Below the pieces are notes generated by a model. It had not been told where the DNA came from, ran no database searches, and saw only the letters and a list, made by a program, of their open reading frames with translations. Below are positions 56,101-62,061 of a DNA stretch of 64,000 nt, piece after piece. This DNA is from Cliona cf. orientalis (taxonomy: Eukaryota; Porifera; Demospongiae; Clionaida; Clionaidae): NCBI GenBank assembly GCA_963930775.1, contig OZ005696.1, forward strand, positions 6,944,001 to 7,008,000, written 5' to 3'. The first letter of the stretch is position 1, and each line of letters starts with the position of its first letter. The translations under genes and the position numbers were made by a program.

Positions 56101-59100
56101 TGACTGTAGACTCAACAGATTGGAGGCAGATGCCATGCGTTTTGACCACGATCGCGTGCACACTCGTGGCAACTTTACCAGACAACCTTTACCTACTGTG
56201 GCAAATTTTCGAGGGGTGTACATTTCGTGACTTTAGAGCAATCACGAAAATAATGAAAATTAGCCCCCAACGAAAATTACCCGCTAGCTATACGGTATAT
56301 TTGTAGGCATCTGATGAGTTTTTAACTATTGGCCATGCCATTACATGTAACTATGCAGTGTCAGAGAGAACCCAGCATTACTTTGACATTGCCATGAAAG
56401 GAGGAACTTTGATGATCCGAAATGGTGGCGTATTTTTCCTTGGTCCTGGTGGGTCAGGAAAGACCTGCACTCTTCACGCTCTCCTTCTGGAGCCACCTCC
56501 ATCTGTACGACAGAGCACTCCATGTGCTAAACGAACAGTGAGAACTATAGCTCAATGCAAGGTGGGAGTGGAGGGAGTCTACTTCATTCGAATCCAAGAT
56601 GATAAGTATTCCGACATGCTCAGCACAACAGCCAAGCAGTTACAGCCACAACAACCCAGCATCAGCACAACCACTCCCACACCACCTGAAGAAGGAGCAA
56701 TATCGAGAGAAGATGCTTCAGTGCCCAGTCCAGCATCAGTCAGTCAACACATCGAGGAGGCTGACTCACACACTACCAAACAAGAAGAGAATCCAGATGT
56801 AAGTCCCAAAGAGAAGCAGAAGAAACCTTCATCTCGTCGCAGTGGTTTCGAGAAAGAATTGCTTCGTCGAATGCAGTTGGTGCCAAAGAGATCAGAAAGT
56901 CTCATCAACAAAGATCTGATAGACATGAAGGATTCAGGGGGGCAACCAATGTTCCATGAAGTGCTACCCCTCTTTGTCAAAAACACCACATTCGGTATAC
57001 TGACAGTGAAGTTGAATGAAAGGCTGGATAGCTACCCCATGATAGACTACTACAGCAATGGTGAACCAGTAGGAGAGCCATTTCCATCTCCCTTTACACA
57101 TCTGCAGACCTTTCGCCACTGTATGAGGGTCCTTCAGTCAACTTGTAGCAAAGGCTCCTGCCCAAAGCTTGTGTTCATTGGCACTCATAAAGACCTCGAG
57201 CAGGAGTGCCCAGATGAAAATAGAGAGGAAAAGAATCGAAAGCTTCGAAGCATAATCCCACCAGATTTGAAGCAAAGCATCCTCTACTATGAGCATTCGA
57301 ATGAAGAGCTTCTGTTTGGGGTCAATGTCAAAGCACCAGAAGATATTGATCATAAGATGATAGGGTGCGTACGTGAAAGAATGATAAAGGAGTTACGAAA
57401 GCTCCCACAGCAAAAAATTCCTCTCCAATACTTTGCCTTGGAGAATGCCTTCTTGCGGTTGGCAAAGTATCAGCGTAAAGGTGTTCTGAGCAAAGAAGAT
57501 TGCTTTCAAGAGGCAGCTGCCTATCATTTCACCAAGGAGTCTTTTGAAGCAGCTCTGCAGTACCTCCATGGCCTCAAGCTTATCTTCTACTATAAAGAGG
57601 TTCTTCCAGAAGTGGTCTTCATTGATGCCCAGACCATCCTCGATAAGATCACTGAACTTGTTGAATTTAGCCTGTCTTCGCAATCCAAGCCAGTATATGA
57701 GCTGACCATATCTATGGATATCAAGGAGTTTCAGCATTTCAAAGCCTATGGTATTGTCACACTTGAGCTTCTTTCACAGTTTAGCTCTCACTATGTGCCG
57801 GGCTTATTCATGCACCAGCAGCTGGCCTTGCTCTTGGAGTACCTGCGGGTGACTGCTGAAGTTGGCAATGGTAAGTATCTCATGCCCTGTCTCCTCAGAG
57901 TGTCAGCCATACCTCAACCTTTGCCACATTCTTCCAATCCATCCATCTCGGCACTTCTCTTCTATTTTGGTCCAAATGGTGCTAAGCTTGGAGTCTACTG
58001 CTTTCTGCTTGCTTCTCTCATCACTGAAGGAAAGTGGGAACTCATGGCCAAGAACAATCGTCCCATCCAAGTTTCACGCAACCAAGTTCAATTCAGGCTT
58101 CCAGGAGATAATCCTGGTGCTATCACTATAACCGATTCCTTCTCTACTTCCTTTCACGTCAGTATTGACTTTCCAGAAGATATGGAGGCTGGTGAGTCTC
58201 TCCAGATAAGCAGTAGGGTTTGTCCAGGGATTCGTGAAACGATTCTATCCTCAATTCAAAAGGTTTCACACAGACTGAACTACAGCAGTTCAATCCCAAA
58301 GGTAGCTTTTCCCTGCACGAAGCATCTACCTGATGCTATACACCCTGCCACCATTTCAAGTACAGGATTTTTGACCTGTACGATCGATCCTGAAATATAC
58401 AGTCGCCTTACAGAACAGCACCGGATCTGGCTCAGAGAGGAACCTCATGCTGGCATCAAAGGTACAAACATGCATAATTGATCTTATTCCTATGTGTTTT
58501 CGAACTGGAGAAGTAGATGATATGCTAGGTTCATCATATTAAGTACTAATTCCTTTGTGCACTAATTAACTCTAGGAGTTGACCAAAGTTGTCAGGTGCT
58601 TGCTCAGGTGATTGATAGTGGCCACAGTGGAGTGTTGAGGCATCTTGGCCAGATAGCTGACTCCATGTATGAGTGGGAGGGAGCAATTGCCGATAGTCTT
58701 GGACTTCATCAAGCTGATGTTGCAGAGATCAAGGAAGCACATTCTGGAAAACTAAAGCTACAAGCGTAAGTAGCTGCAATGTAGCTAGTGATTATCCTGC
58801 CATGGCTAAAAATTTAATATTACATGGAAATTATTGTTATCACTTACAGGAGGGCTGCTCTGGAGAAATGGAAACAGTACAATGGCCCTAGAGCCACCTA
58901 CAGGAAACTGATTGCTGCATTCGAACGAGCTGGTCGTCAAGATTTTGCTAGCAAGGTGTACGAGATAGCTGGTAGGTATTACCTCAAATATCACTACTGT
59001 GCTTTGCAGGTCAGTTGTCTAGAAAAAGTTAGGGAATGGCACCTGTCTCTGTCACTATATAAACTGAAAGCCTCTGTGACTTTGTAGCATAACTGAATTA

Positions 59101-59578
59101 AGCACTTGAGAGCCACTGCCTATTTACCCTTTCCACTGGACAACTGACTTGCAAAGCACGGTATAGTGACCTTTGCTCACTGTATTACTTTCACTTTCTT
59201 TTCTTAGGTGTACCTTCAACTGTCACAGAAGTCAAGATTGAAAGTGGCCAAGCAAAAGCCCATGTTGGGGCTCAGAAAAAGTATGAGTCGGCCATAATAG
59301 CAGCTGAAGGTGGTAAAAAGCCACAATTGGCTAAAGCATTCAAATTTCTCATTCCAATTGCCGAGGAGTGGCAAAACATTGGAACTCTATTGGAACTTGA
59401 GGACGATGCCCTCACATCAATTGCTGCAGCTGGCAAGAGAGACATTGATCGCCTACGAGAGATGCTGAAACTGTGGCTGGGCCAAGAGGACCCTGTACCC
59501 TCATGGGAAGCACTGGCTGAAGCAGTGGAGCCATTCAGTGATGAAGTGGTTGCCAAGGTGAAATCACAGTGTGCTTGA
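28860..59578 (+). CDS. Death-array Roc-COR Death protein, copy 2 (gene model)
   Basis: Inferred join: 28860-29147, 30771-31064, 32253-32525, 34536-34802, 36310-36576, 39312-39584, 45644-45946, 56359-58461, 58576-58765, 58850-58971 and 59208-59578. All joins are in frame and every exon is open. The product has at least seven Death-fold domains before Roc-COR and two after, so it is longer than copy 1 by at least the two extra B exons. No inactivating change was seen. The first exon is not found. Transcription as one unit over 30 kb is inference; internal starts could make shorter forms. Confidence 0.72.
29177..29674. mobile_element. TIR element, TACCGTACTCGCTC ends
   Basis: 498 bp with ends TACCGTACTCGCTCTAATTA and the inverse, and a second inner pair around ATTCGAAC / GTTCGAGT-like motifs. 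It lies 30 bp after exon E. The - strand ORF inside (97 codons) reads through the ends and is not a transposase. Confidence 0.75.
29675..30183. other. Intron, nothing recognised
   Basis: Contains a G11-12 run near 29795 and an imperfect inverted pair around CTTGACTGTGGATGCT / AGCATTCACAGTCAAG (29993-30063). No gene. Confidence 0.45.
30184..30703 (+). mobile_element. Family P element with internal hairpin
   Basis: Starts TTACCCTGCATGCATGCACA and ends GAGAGCTCTAGTT. It contains a perfect 27-bp stem with a 15-nt loop at 30439-30507 that other P copies lack. Confidence 0.65.
30439..30507. repeat. Perfect 27-bp hairpin
   Basis: AGTTACAAGACCTTAATTGG (start of the left arm) is matched exactly by the right arm at 30481-30507. 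The loop is 15 nt. It could be a tiny foldback insert or a small-RNA hairpin; the sequence alone cannot decide. Confidence 0.8.
30771..31064 (+). CDS. Death-fold exon A, unit 2
   Basis: Exon of 98 codons, phase 1 both sides (TTTTTAG before, GTAGTC after). PTLTLDSLVGVMKKMTSDE opens it and SSWQHLVLTLYSE closes the Death pattern. Same length as A of unit 1. Confidence 0.78.
31065..32252. other. Intron A-B, unit 2
   Basis: Matches the two sides of the LTR element in unit 1 (331-722 and 7121-7400), giving the empty insertion site near 31950-31990. A GT microsatellite follows the donor. No gene. Confidence 0.6.
32253..32525 (+). CDS. Death-fold exon B, first of three, unit 2
   Basis: Exon of 91 codons, phase 1 both sides. 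PTLTVKMKNVTRAMEKVTVN shows a one-codon gain against other B exons. The rest is standard (RRRVWEGVLG, SSEKERLRSC, AAAKEAKVFLQH). The helix-5 Trp position is Leu (SLKDLAQRLY), a loss of the conserved core residue that may mark relaxed constraint. Confidence 0.76.
32560..33150 (+). repeat. Post-B intron block, copy 1
   Basis: Nearly identical to 35766-36285, and matched with gaps by 36605-37480. With the B exons this makes a tandemly repeated exon-intron unit. It contains an ACATGT run and repeat X. Confidence 0.8.
33649..34297 (+). mobile_element. Family P element
   Basis: Starts TACCCTGCGCGCATGCGCAA and ends GTGCTCTACAGAGCTCTAGT. Inside is (GTCGTT)n-like sequence and ATCTCGAGATATAGGC. It separates the first two B units. 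Confidence 0.72.
34536..34802 (+). CDS. Death-fold exon B, second of three, unit 2
   Basis: Exon of 89 codons, phase 1 both sides. PTLTVENVTRAMEKVTVDK, a second Trp in VWWKVLG, ASWKDLNQQLYDH and an Ala-rich last helix. Open, with good splice sites (CTTTCCAG, GTAGGT). Confidence 0.78.
34836..35766. mobile_element. Family S element
   Basis: About 930 bp. Starts TAACTAGAGCTCTCTCGAGC then ACAAAACCCTCGGCG, and ends CGGCGCATGTGCCGAGGGTT. A second copy lies in the transposon at 43465-44440. The start resembles the end of family P. It splits the second B unit. Its ORFs are short and unrecognised. Confidence 0.72.
35766..36285 (+). repeat. Post-B intron block, copy 2
   Basis: Almost base-for-base copy of 32560-33090, now displaced from its exon by the S element. 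Confidence 0.8.
36310..36576 (+). CDS. Death-fold exon B, third of three, unit 2
   Basis: Exon of 89 codons, phase 1 both sides. PTLTVENVTRAMEKVIVDK, WVWGEVLGW, ASWKDVVKVLYD and the Ala-rich last helix. Together with the two preceding B exons it gives three B domains in a row. Confidence 0.78.
36687..36895. mobile_element. Family R palindromic MITE
   Basis: 209 bp. Ends TACCATATAGTGGGAAATTT and TATACGGTA. The inside is palindromic around GAGAAAACTTTTGCGG. It lies within the third post-B block, which is otherwise continuous across it. Confidence 0.78.
37510..37631. repeat. Palindromic hairpin element
   Basis: Arms of about 45 bp (AATAGTTATTGACCAA; TGTATGCAGTATAGAAGCAC and inverses) around an inner TCCCGAGGGC/GCCCGAGGGA stem. 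The whole 122 bp folds on itself. A MITE is likely. Confidence 0.75.
37632..39311. other. Intron B-C, unit 2
   Basis: No supported gene. 38500-38580 holds a CCAGGCC/GGCCTGG repeat-X-like end. 38860-39265 matches 8230-8390 and 8945-9255 of unit 1, including the empty site of the hAT-like insert. Confidence 0.55.
39312..39584 (+). CDS. Death-fold exon C, unit 2
   Basis: Exon of 91 codons, phase 1 both sides. PTLTVENVAGVMEKVVVDK opens it; ESSWEHLTSLLYEIDELTAV ends it. One codon shorter than C of unit 1, with most changes in the central helices. Confidence 0.78.
40742..41716 (+). CDS. IS630/Tc1-like DDE transposase
   Basis: Intact ORF of 324 codons. Residues 5-60 form a helix-turn-helix (SEDLRWRAVWLYLY, VARFLYISERSVYRYVERF), and a second DNA-binding part reaches about 115. 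The catalytic triad is D150 (WIDETGC), D237 (VVILDNASIHH) and E275 (PDMNPIE). The second-to-third spacing is 37 residues, because PYS-PYS-P carries a three-residue repeat; the relative in TE2 has 34. No intron. It cuts and pastes its element through the TIRs. Possibly active, since no lesion is seen. Confidence 0.9.
   Translation: MPLAYSEDLRWRAVWLYLYKEVAAADVARFLYISERSVYRYVERFRITGEVRKCHKTNGPACILSEHEEFIIVNSVLSSPGIYLRELQQKLSQSTGRWVHESTICRCLRRLGMTRQKIQHVALQRSDSKRAEFIANVMMVFDSSLCLWIDETGCDQRNAQREYGYGIRGQTPQDFSLKLRGKRYSAISILSTEGVEDTYITEGTVNGEVFLDFVQKQLVPILSPFDGLSPRSVVILDNASIHHVDPVVSTILSTGALLRFLPPYSPYSPDMNPIELVFGEMKKYLQANHLLFETSLSIQSILYMAFNSISKENCVAYINYSGYM
41772..42125 (-). CDS. Transposon accessory protein, last exon
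   Basis: Open - strand exon with a good acceptor (AAACAG before 42125). It encodes SLDEPPSSLPAFSGREKR, an Ala/Ser/Gln-rich middle and a C-terminal helical motif (NYLEQVKDLHSLLECGALTV then EFEEQKAPILEQLKKM). That tail follows the SHOCT-like pattern: short helices with a Gly-x-Leu/Ile-Thr turn and a Lys-x-x-Ile-Leu end. It converges on the transposase with about 55 bp between stops. A similar tail sits beside TE2. Confidence 0.6.
42431..43262 (-). CDS. Transposon accessory protein, first exon (frame broken)
   Basis: Two frames on the - strand. The first (ATG at 43262, 101 codons) is Gln/Ala-rich. The second encodes a PB1/ubiquitin-like fold candidate (RVTNPLRKKEYETYVLRDVI, VSSTLDFSVGYIKGN, DVDDVWNMITSKGETVNLWC), then an acidic stretch, a nuclear-type KPKSKKKKL-like basic run and KFTTLQFWLWAEVV. 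They are joined at an A8 run (T8 at 42983-42990), where a 1-base difference would make one frame. An intron to 42125 is likely. Role unknown; perhaps DNA binding or a transposase partner. Confidence 0.55.
43465..44440. mobile_element. Family S element inside TE1
   Basis: Starts TAACTAGAGCTCTCTAGAAC and ends CGGCGCATGCGCCGAGGGTT. It interrupts the right TIR of TE1 and itself holds a small TIR element at 43989-44162. Confidence 0.75.
43989..44162. mobile_element. Family V TIR element
   Basis: Ends TACCGTACTTCATCTAATAC and ATTCGATTAACTACGGTA. Inside, AAAACGCGCGTTTTTCTGGT and CGCTCCATATATATACGTTA recur at 54735-54800. Third nesting level: TE1, S, V. Confidence 0.65.
44478..45065. other. Intron C-D, unit 2
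   Basis: The first 60 bp resume the unit 1 match (ATTCACTCCTGGCATCCTTT at 10058). The rest has no recognised feature. Confidence 0.45.
45066..45535. mobile_element. Family G MITE (TTTGGCGG type)
   Basis: Ends ATATAGCCAGAAATTTTGGC and CCAAATTTTCCAGCTATATGG. The inside has repeated AATTTGGCAGAT. One end is kept in unit 1 (about 14525-14585). It is related in its ends to family R. Confidence 0.65.
45644..45946 (+). CDS. Death-fold exon D, unit 2
   Basis: Exon of 101 codons, phase 1 both sides (TCCCGCAG, GTATGC). It opens LTLTTDKLTKLFQSVRDPD and ends CHPCPSWKKISEILKRYSLK then EVEDTYIQ. Between these, residues about 20-60 differ at most positions from D of unit 1, while both remain open. Confidence 0.78.
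46379..46408 (+). repeat. TAATG microsatellite
   Basis: About six TAATG units, one altered to TAATATAATG. Confidence 0.85.
46572..46662 (+). repeat. tRNA-derived SINE head
   Basis: A-box TGGTCTAATGGTTAAGCTC and B-box GGTTCGAATCCC, followed by T8. The T arm folds, but the supposed acceptor ends do not pair, so this is a SINE head and not a working tRNA gene. Confidence 0.6.
46967..47274. mobile_element. Foldback element U, compact copy
   Basis: Arms of about 100 bp, ATTGAAGGATGAAGTAGGG through GATTTGTAAGGGATAAGCAT, with inverse at the right. The centre is about 110 bp. Confidence 0.75.
47483..47692. mobile_element. Family T TIR element
   Basis: Ends TACCGTAGGTCGGGTTTTAA and TTAAAACCCGTCCTACGGTA, with TTGCGAAT-type inner repeats. 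A second copy is at 53028-53482. Confidence 0.75.
48067..48275. mobile_element. Family R palindromic MITE
   Basis: Ends TACCGTATAGCGGAAAACTT and TTTCCCGCTATACGGTA. The same size as the copy at 36687-36895. Confidence 0.8.
48299..49869. other. Repeat-rich intron
   Basis: No gene. 48780-48935 matches 13745-13945 of unit 1. A palindrome TTAACGTCATTATGACGTTAA lies at 49032-49052, with G- and C-runs near 49065 and 49320. A stretch repeats as GCATGGCTTCCTATACAAAC / inverse (49440-49490 and 49770-49830), forming another inverted pair. Confidence 0.5.
49870..50930 (+). repeat. Three-unit tandem repeat with stem-loop
   Basis: Units start near 49890, 50353 and 50688 with CGCGCCCCAATA-like then TATACGGAGCATG. 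Each has a hairpin GGGACTCGGGATGTAGTC / ACATCCCGAGTCCC (49978, 50439, 50781) and a tail of GATGAAATTATGATGAAA-type repeats. The third hairpin is decayed. Confidence 0.7.
51290..51514 (+). pseudogene. TE2 accessory gene remnant
   Basis: The open end carries ELISQLDKWHKLLDSNVITQ then EYDELKGKILSDIKELL and a TGA at 51512-51514. It aligns with the tail of the TE1 accessory protein (SHOCT-like) and likewise converges on the transposase, 45 bp away. The N-terminal part is not recognisable. Confidence 0.55.
51560..52548 (-). pseudogene. IS630/Tc1-like DDE transposase TE2, frameshifted
   Basis: Related to the TE1 transposase. The first 205 codons have the helix-turn-helix region (YSSDIRWHVVW) and the first Asp (LVWLDETGSD). 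After a frame break near 51930-51940 the second part has VLDNCSIHH and SPDMNPVEE, spacing 34 (DD34E). Motifs are kept, so the loss is recent. The TIRs were not found. Confidence 0.88.
52549..53027. other. Right edge of the inserted block
   Basis: Up to about 52800 no match and no gene; a CTCGCCATGGCGAG palindrome lies near 52770. From about 52810 the unit 1 match resumes (15505). Confidence 0.5.
53028..53482. mobile_element. Family T TIR element
   Basis: Ends TACTGTAGGTCAGGTTTTAA and CAAAACCCAACCTGCGGT. Unit 1 is uninterrupted at about 15725-15745, so it came after the duplication. Confidence 0.72.
53483..54023. other. Intron with MITE debris
   Basis: Holds a G-rich/C-run pair (53535-53565, 53799-53815) and a partial family G end (53838-53940). 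No gene. Confidence 0.45.
54024..54439. mobile_element. TIR element W
   Basis: 416 bp. Ends GTGACCTGCTCCAGGAAAAA and inverse (about 27 bp, one gap). Unit 1 lacks it: the flanks CAGTGACACTA and CTGACAGCTTGCCAGCAG are adjacent at 16240-16270. AT-rich inside, no ORF. Confidence 0.8.
54672..55066. mobile_element. Family V element split by a family G MITE
   Basis: The outer part resembles 43989-44162 (GGAGCGATTGACGATCTCTA, AGAAAGCGCGCGTTTTTT, TATTAGATAAAGTACG). The inner part 54827-55047 is a G MITE with ends TACCATATAGCCGGAA and TTTTCCAGCTATACAGTA. Confidence 0.65.
55067..55951. other. Intron, unit 2
   Basis: No gene. 55690-55940 matches 16320-16565 of unit 1. Confidence 0.5.
55952..56297. mobile_element. 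Family R element just before Roc-COR exon
   Basis: Starts TACCGTATAGTGGGAAATTT and ends CCCGCTAGCTATACGGTA. Unit 1 has a TA at the matching point (near 16568). It lies 61 bp from the acceptor of the Roc-COR exon. Confidence 0.78.
56359..58461 (+). CDS. Roc-COR GTPase exon, unit 2
   Basis: 701 codons, phase 1 both sides, the same length as unit 1. P-loop GPGGSGKT, switch II DSGGQP, THKD box and the COR motifs are unchanged. The acidic/Ser-Pro insert between P-loop and switch II differs most (for example PEEGAISREDASVPSP) and has offsetting one-codon gain and loss. No stop or shift. An open frame over 2.1 kb with mostly conservative changes argues that this copy is under constraint. Confidence 0.88.
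58576..58765 (+). CDS. Terminal Death domain 1, first half, unit 2
   Basis: 190 bp, phase 1 in and phase 2 out, one codon longer than unit 1 (VDQSCQVLAQVIDSGHSG). It then encodes HLGQIADSMYEWEGAIADS. Confidence 0.82.
58850..58971 (+). CDS. Terminal Death domain 1, second half, unit 2
   Basis: 122 bp, phase 2 in and phase 1 out. ALEKWKQYNGPRATYRKLIA then FERAGRQDFASKVYEIA. Confidence 0.85.
58995..59163. mobile_element. Intronic TIR element with TA target
   Basis: About 165 bp with ends CTGTGCTTTGCAGGTCAGTT and AACTGACTTGCAAAGCACGG beside TA. Unit 1 has the empty site CACTATAGTG at 19405-19415. The insert leaves both splice sites intact. Confidence 0.85.
59208..59578 (+). CDS. Terminal Death domain 2 and stop, unit 2
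   Basis: Last exon, 371 bp as in unit 1. Death core AFKFLIPIAEEWQNIGTLL then LREMLKLWLGQEDPVPSWEA. Stop at 59576-59578. The linker before it differs more (VGAQKKYESAIIAAEG). Confidence 0.87.
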
Positions 59579-60285
59579 GCTTGATATAGGTCCCCATCAT
59601 ATAGTTACAGTATCCCATAACGAACTATAAAATTATTAGTTCATGGAAGTAAATCATCCATCTTCAAAGAACTTTCCCAGCAATACCATAGACACTGGTT
59701 GTTAAGCGCAAAATTTAATGCTTATACGATGGCAGCAAGGAATTAGTACTGCATGTGCTTATGTAGTAAGAAATAATTTTTCATGTTAACAGGGCTATAA
59801 TATAATATTAAAAGCAGGATAAACATAAAAATGTGCCAAGATGATCTCAAGGTAGCCTGGCAAGCTAGCCCCTCCTCTCTTTTTGCACGTATATACGAAG
59901 GAGGAAGAGAGGAAGGGCTGGTTTGCCAGACTAATCTTGAGGGTGCTCAGCTCAGTATAAACATGGATGAAAGTGAATAAAGAGCATACAATGTCATGCA
60001 TTTAATTTCTGAAGGTCTCTAGATTCTTCTCCAGTGGCTACTGTATTATAGCTGTATATAATAGCTTCCAGCTGCAGTCTCTGCATCATGTAGACACTAT
60101 AATAATATTATTATTATTATAGCTTCAGCCTTGCTAGGCATAATGACAACATTTTGCCTATTAACAGCAAGCTACACCATGCAAACAACCAGAGTCTACG
60201 GTAATTTGAAATAATAATATTATTCTGTATTATAGAAATATTGTACAAAACAATAATTATAAATTTTTCTACTTCTGAATGTTTG
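59579..60285. other. Spacer between convergent genes, unit 2
   Basis: No gene. A hairpin-like pair AGGTAGCCTGGCAAGCTAGC / GCTGGTTTGCCAGACTAATC with CCTCCTCTCT/GAGGAAG arms lies at 59850-59935. Confidence 0.5.
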
Positions 60286-60504
60286 TTAATCAACTTTGCA
60301 TAGCACCAGTGCTACCCTGGAGGGGATGTAGACCATGAGCGAGTGTGAGCGCCCATCCCAGTCTTCTCTGTTTGTAAAGTGGTCAACATTGTGGTCGATG
60401 CGGCCATGGCCATCAAACTCCTTAGCATCACTGTCCAGAACAACACGATACTTCCCACCAACATCCACTCCTATCTTGTAGTCTGTGAAACTCTGTTTGA
60501 CAAT

Positions 60505-60705
60505 AGGAGAAAAGGAGAGAGTGGGAAAGAGAGAGAGAGGGAGAGAGAAGGGGGAGGGAGGAATGGAAAGGGAGAGAGAAAGGGAGGAGGAGAGAGATAA
60601 GAAGGGAAAAGAGCAGAGTGAGGGGGTTGGAGAGGAAGGGAAAGGGGAGAGAACAGGAGGAGAAAGGAGAGAGGAAGAGAGAGAGAGAGGAGGGAGAGAA
60701 TTTTA
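60505..60705 (+). repeat. Polypurine tract in GBE1 copy-2 intron
   Basis: About 200 bp of A/G on the + strand, shared with 20650-20885 but different in length and unit order. Confidence 0.85.
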
Positions 60706-61478
60706 AATACTACTGAATTGGCAGTGGACACAATCCACTCACCTGTATCGGATGGAAGTTGAATATCCAAAGCAAACCTCCTCTTTCGAAGACGATGAGC
60801 TTGTCTCCATCGTGTTTTCTGCTGACATAGCCATGCAGGGCCCTGGGTCATGAAGTTAAACTTTTCATCCAGCTGCATTATGCACCATGTAGACTGCCTC
60901 GCATGGAGTCCAATGGAACTAACCTGAGCAGGTGGTCGTCGACCAGGTTCATTAATTTTGCCTTCTGGCGTAGTAGTAGCTGAAGCCATTGCCATTTCGA
61001 GGGAAGTCCAGCCACTCAGGGTGACCAAACTCATTACCGATGAAGTTGAGGTATAGGCCTCTCCACCCAGACCCATCGTCATTAACCTGGACACAGAAAT
61101 ATTAATTATTATAATATCTCACTAAGTGCATGTAGTGCGTATACTTTATTGGAACATATTCACCTCCACTAGCCAAGCATAATAATTATTTCTCCTTTTG
61201 TGATAACTATCTTGCCCAGTCACTTGTATACTAAAACATTTCTTTTGTTTGCTGCTACCCCCATCCTAACTGCATGCACTGCAACACTACCAAATTTAAT
61301 ACTCACAGGCTTATTTGTACAGGATCTGATATCTGACCTGATCATCTTGTGTAGAGCAAGTCCTCTGTCCACGACCACCATACGAGGAGAGATTGTGGAT
61401 ATGCATGTGGACATACATCTCAGCGTCCATTAGCCAGAAGGCAATGGTCTTGTCCCCCACTAGGGCCTGCATAATAAT

Positions 61479-61534
61479 TATAGCTTATACGGAGTGTCAT
61501 GACCAGCTGGTCATGACACTCCGTATAAGCTATA
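61479..61534. repeat. Perfect 56-bp palindrome
   Basis: Centred at 61506/61507 (GACCAG|CTGGTC) with arms containing GCTTATACGGAGTGTCATGA. No spacer. The right arm corresponds to normal GBE1 exon; the left arm is its inverted copy. Absent from copy 1. Confidence 0.92.
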
Positions 61535-62061
61535 TTATGCACTTCTCATGGCACCTAGACTAAGCTTAAGAAAATTGGAATCATTTGAATTTCACAGCAT
61601 TTGTTTTAAAAATTGTATAATACATTGTCCTCACTGGGTAAGGCATATTGGTAGTGGGTGTGGCTTTGGTGGAGCTTGTAACCACATCAATCATTAACTT
61701 TCTCACGCACAATACATTGCTGAAGCTCTATTGTCTAACAGCAGCATGACATTACATAATCACACACACGCACCTCCTGTTGGTGAGGGCCCACCAGATG
61801 CTGCTCATGTTCCAGTGTTCATCTTATGTCTCCTTGAGCAGTTTGATCCAGATGTCCAGGATCGCCATGGCCATTTGGAAATCAAAACCAGCTCCACCCT
61901 CTTGAACTGGCCTGGAAAAGCAATCATGTATTGCTAGTAATGTATTACATATGCCATATCTGCATAGATTACAGATTAATATGAAATTTGCCTGAATTGG
62001 CTTACAATGACATAATCATAGCGAGCATGAAGTAACACATGAAGAAGATCATAAACCTTAA

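Larger units (their letters stand above)
60286..61911 (-). pseudogene. GBE1: Glycogen branching enzyme 3' fragment, copy 2
   Basis: The same five exons as copy 1: 61774-61911, 61338-61554, 60924-61086, 60743 to about 60880, and 60286-60492 (stop 60286-60288). Damage is heavier and different. There is an in-frame TAA in the first exon, a palindromic insert replacing part of the CIAYxE segment in the second with a 4-bp gain near 61402, +2 and +5 bp in the third, and loss of the fourth exon's start and acceptor. Only the last exon is clean (SLMVYIPSRVALVLCKVD). Confidence 0.9.
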
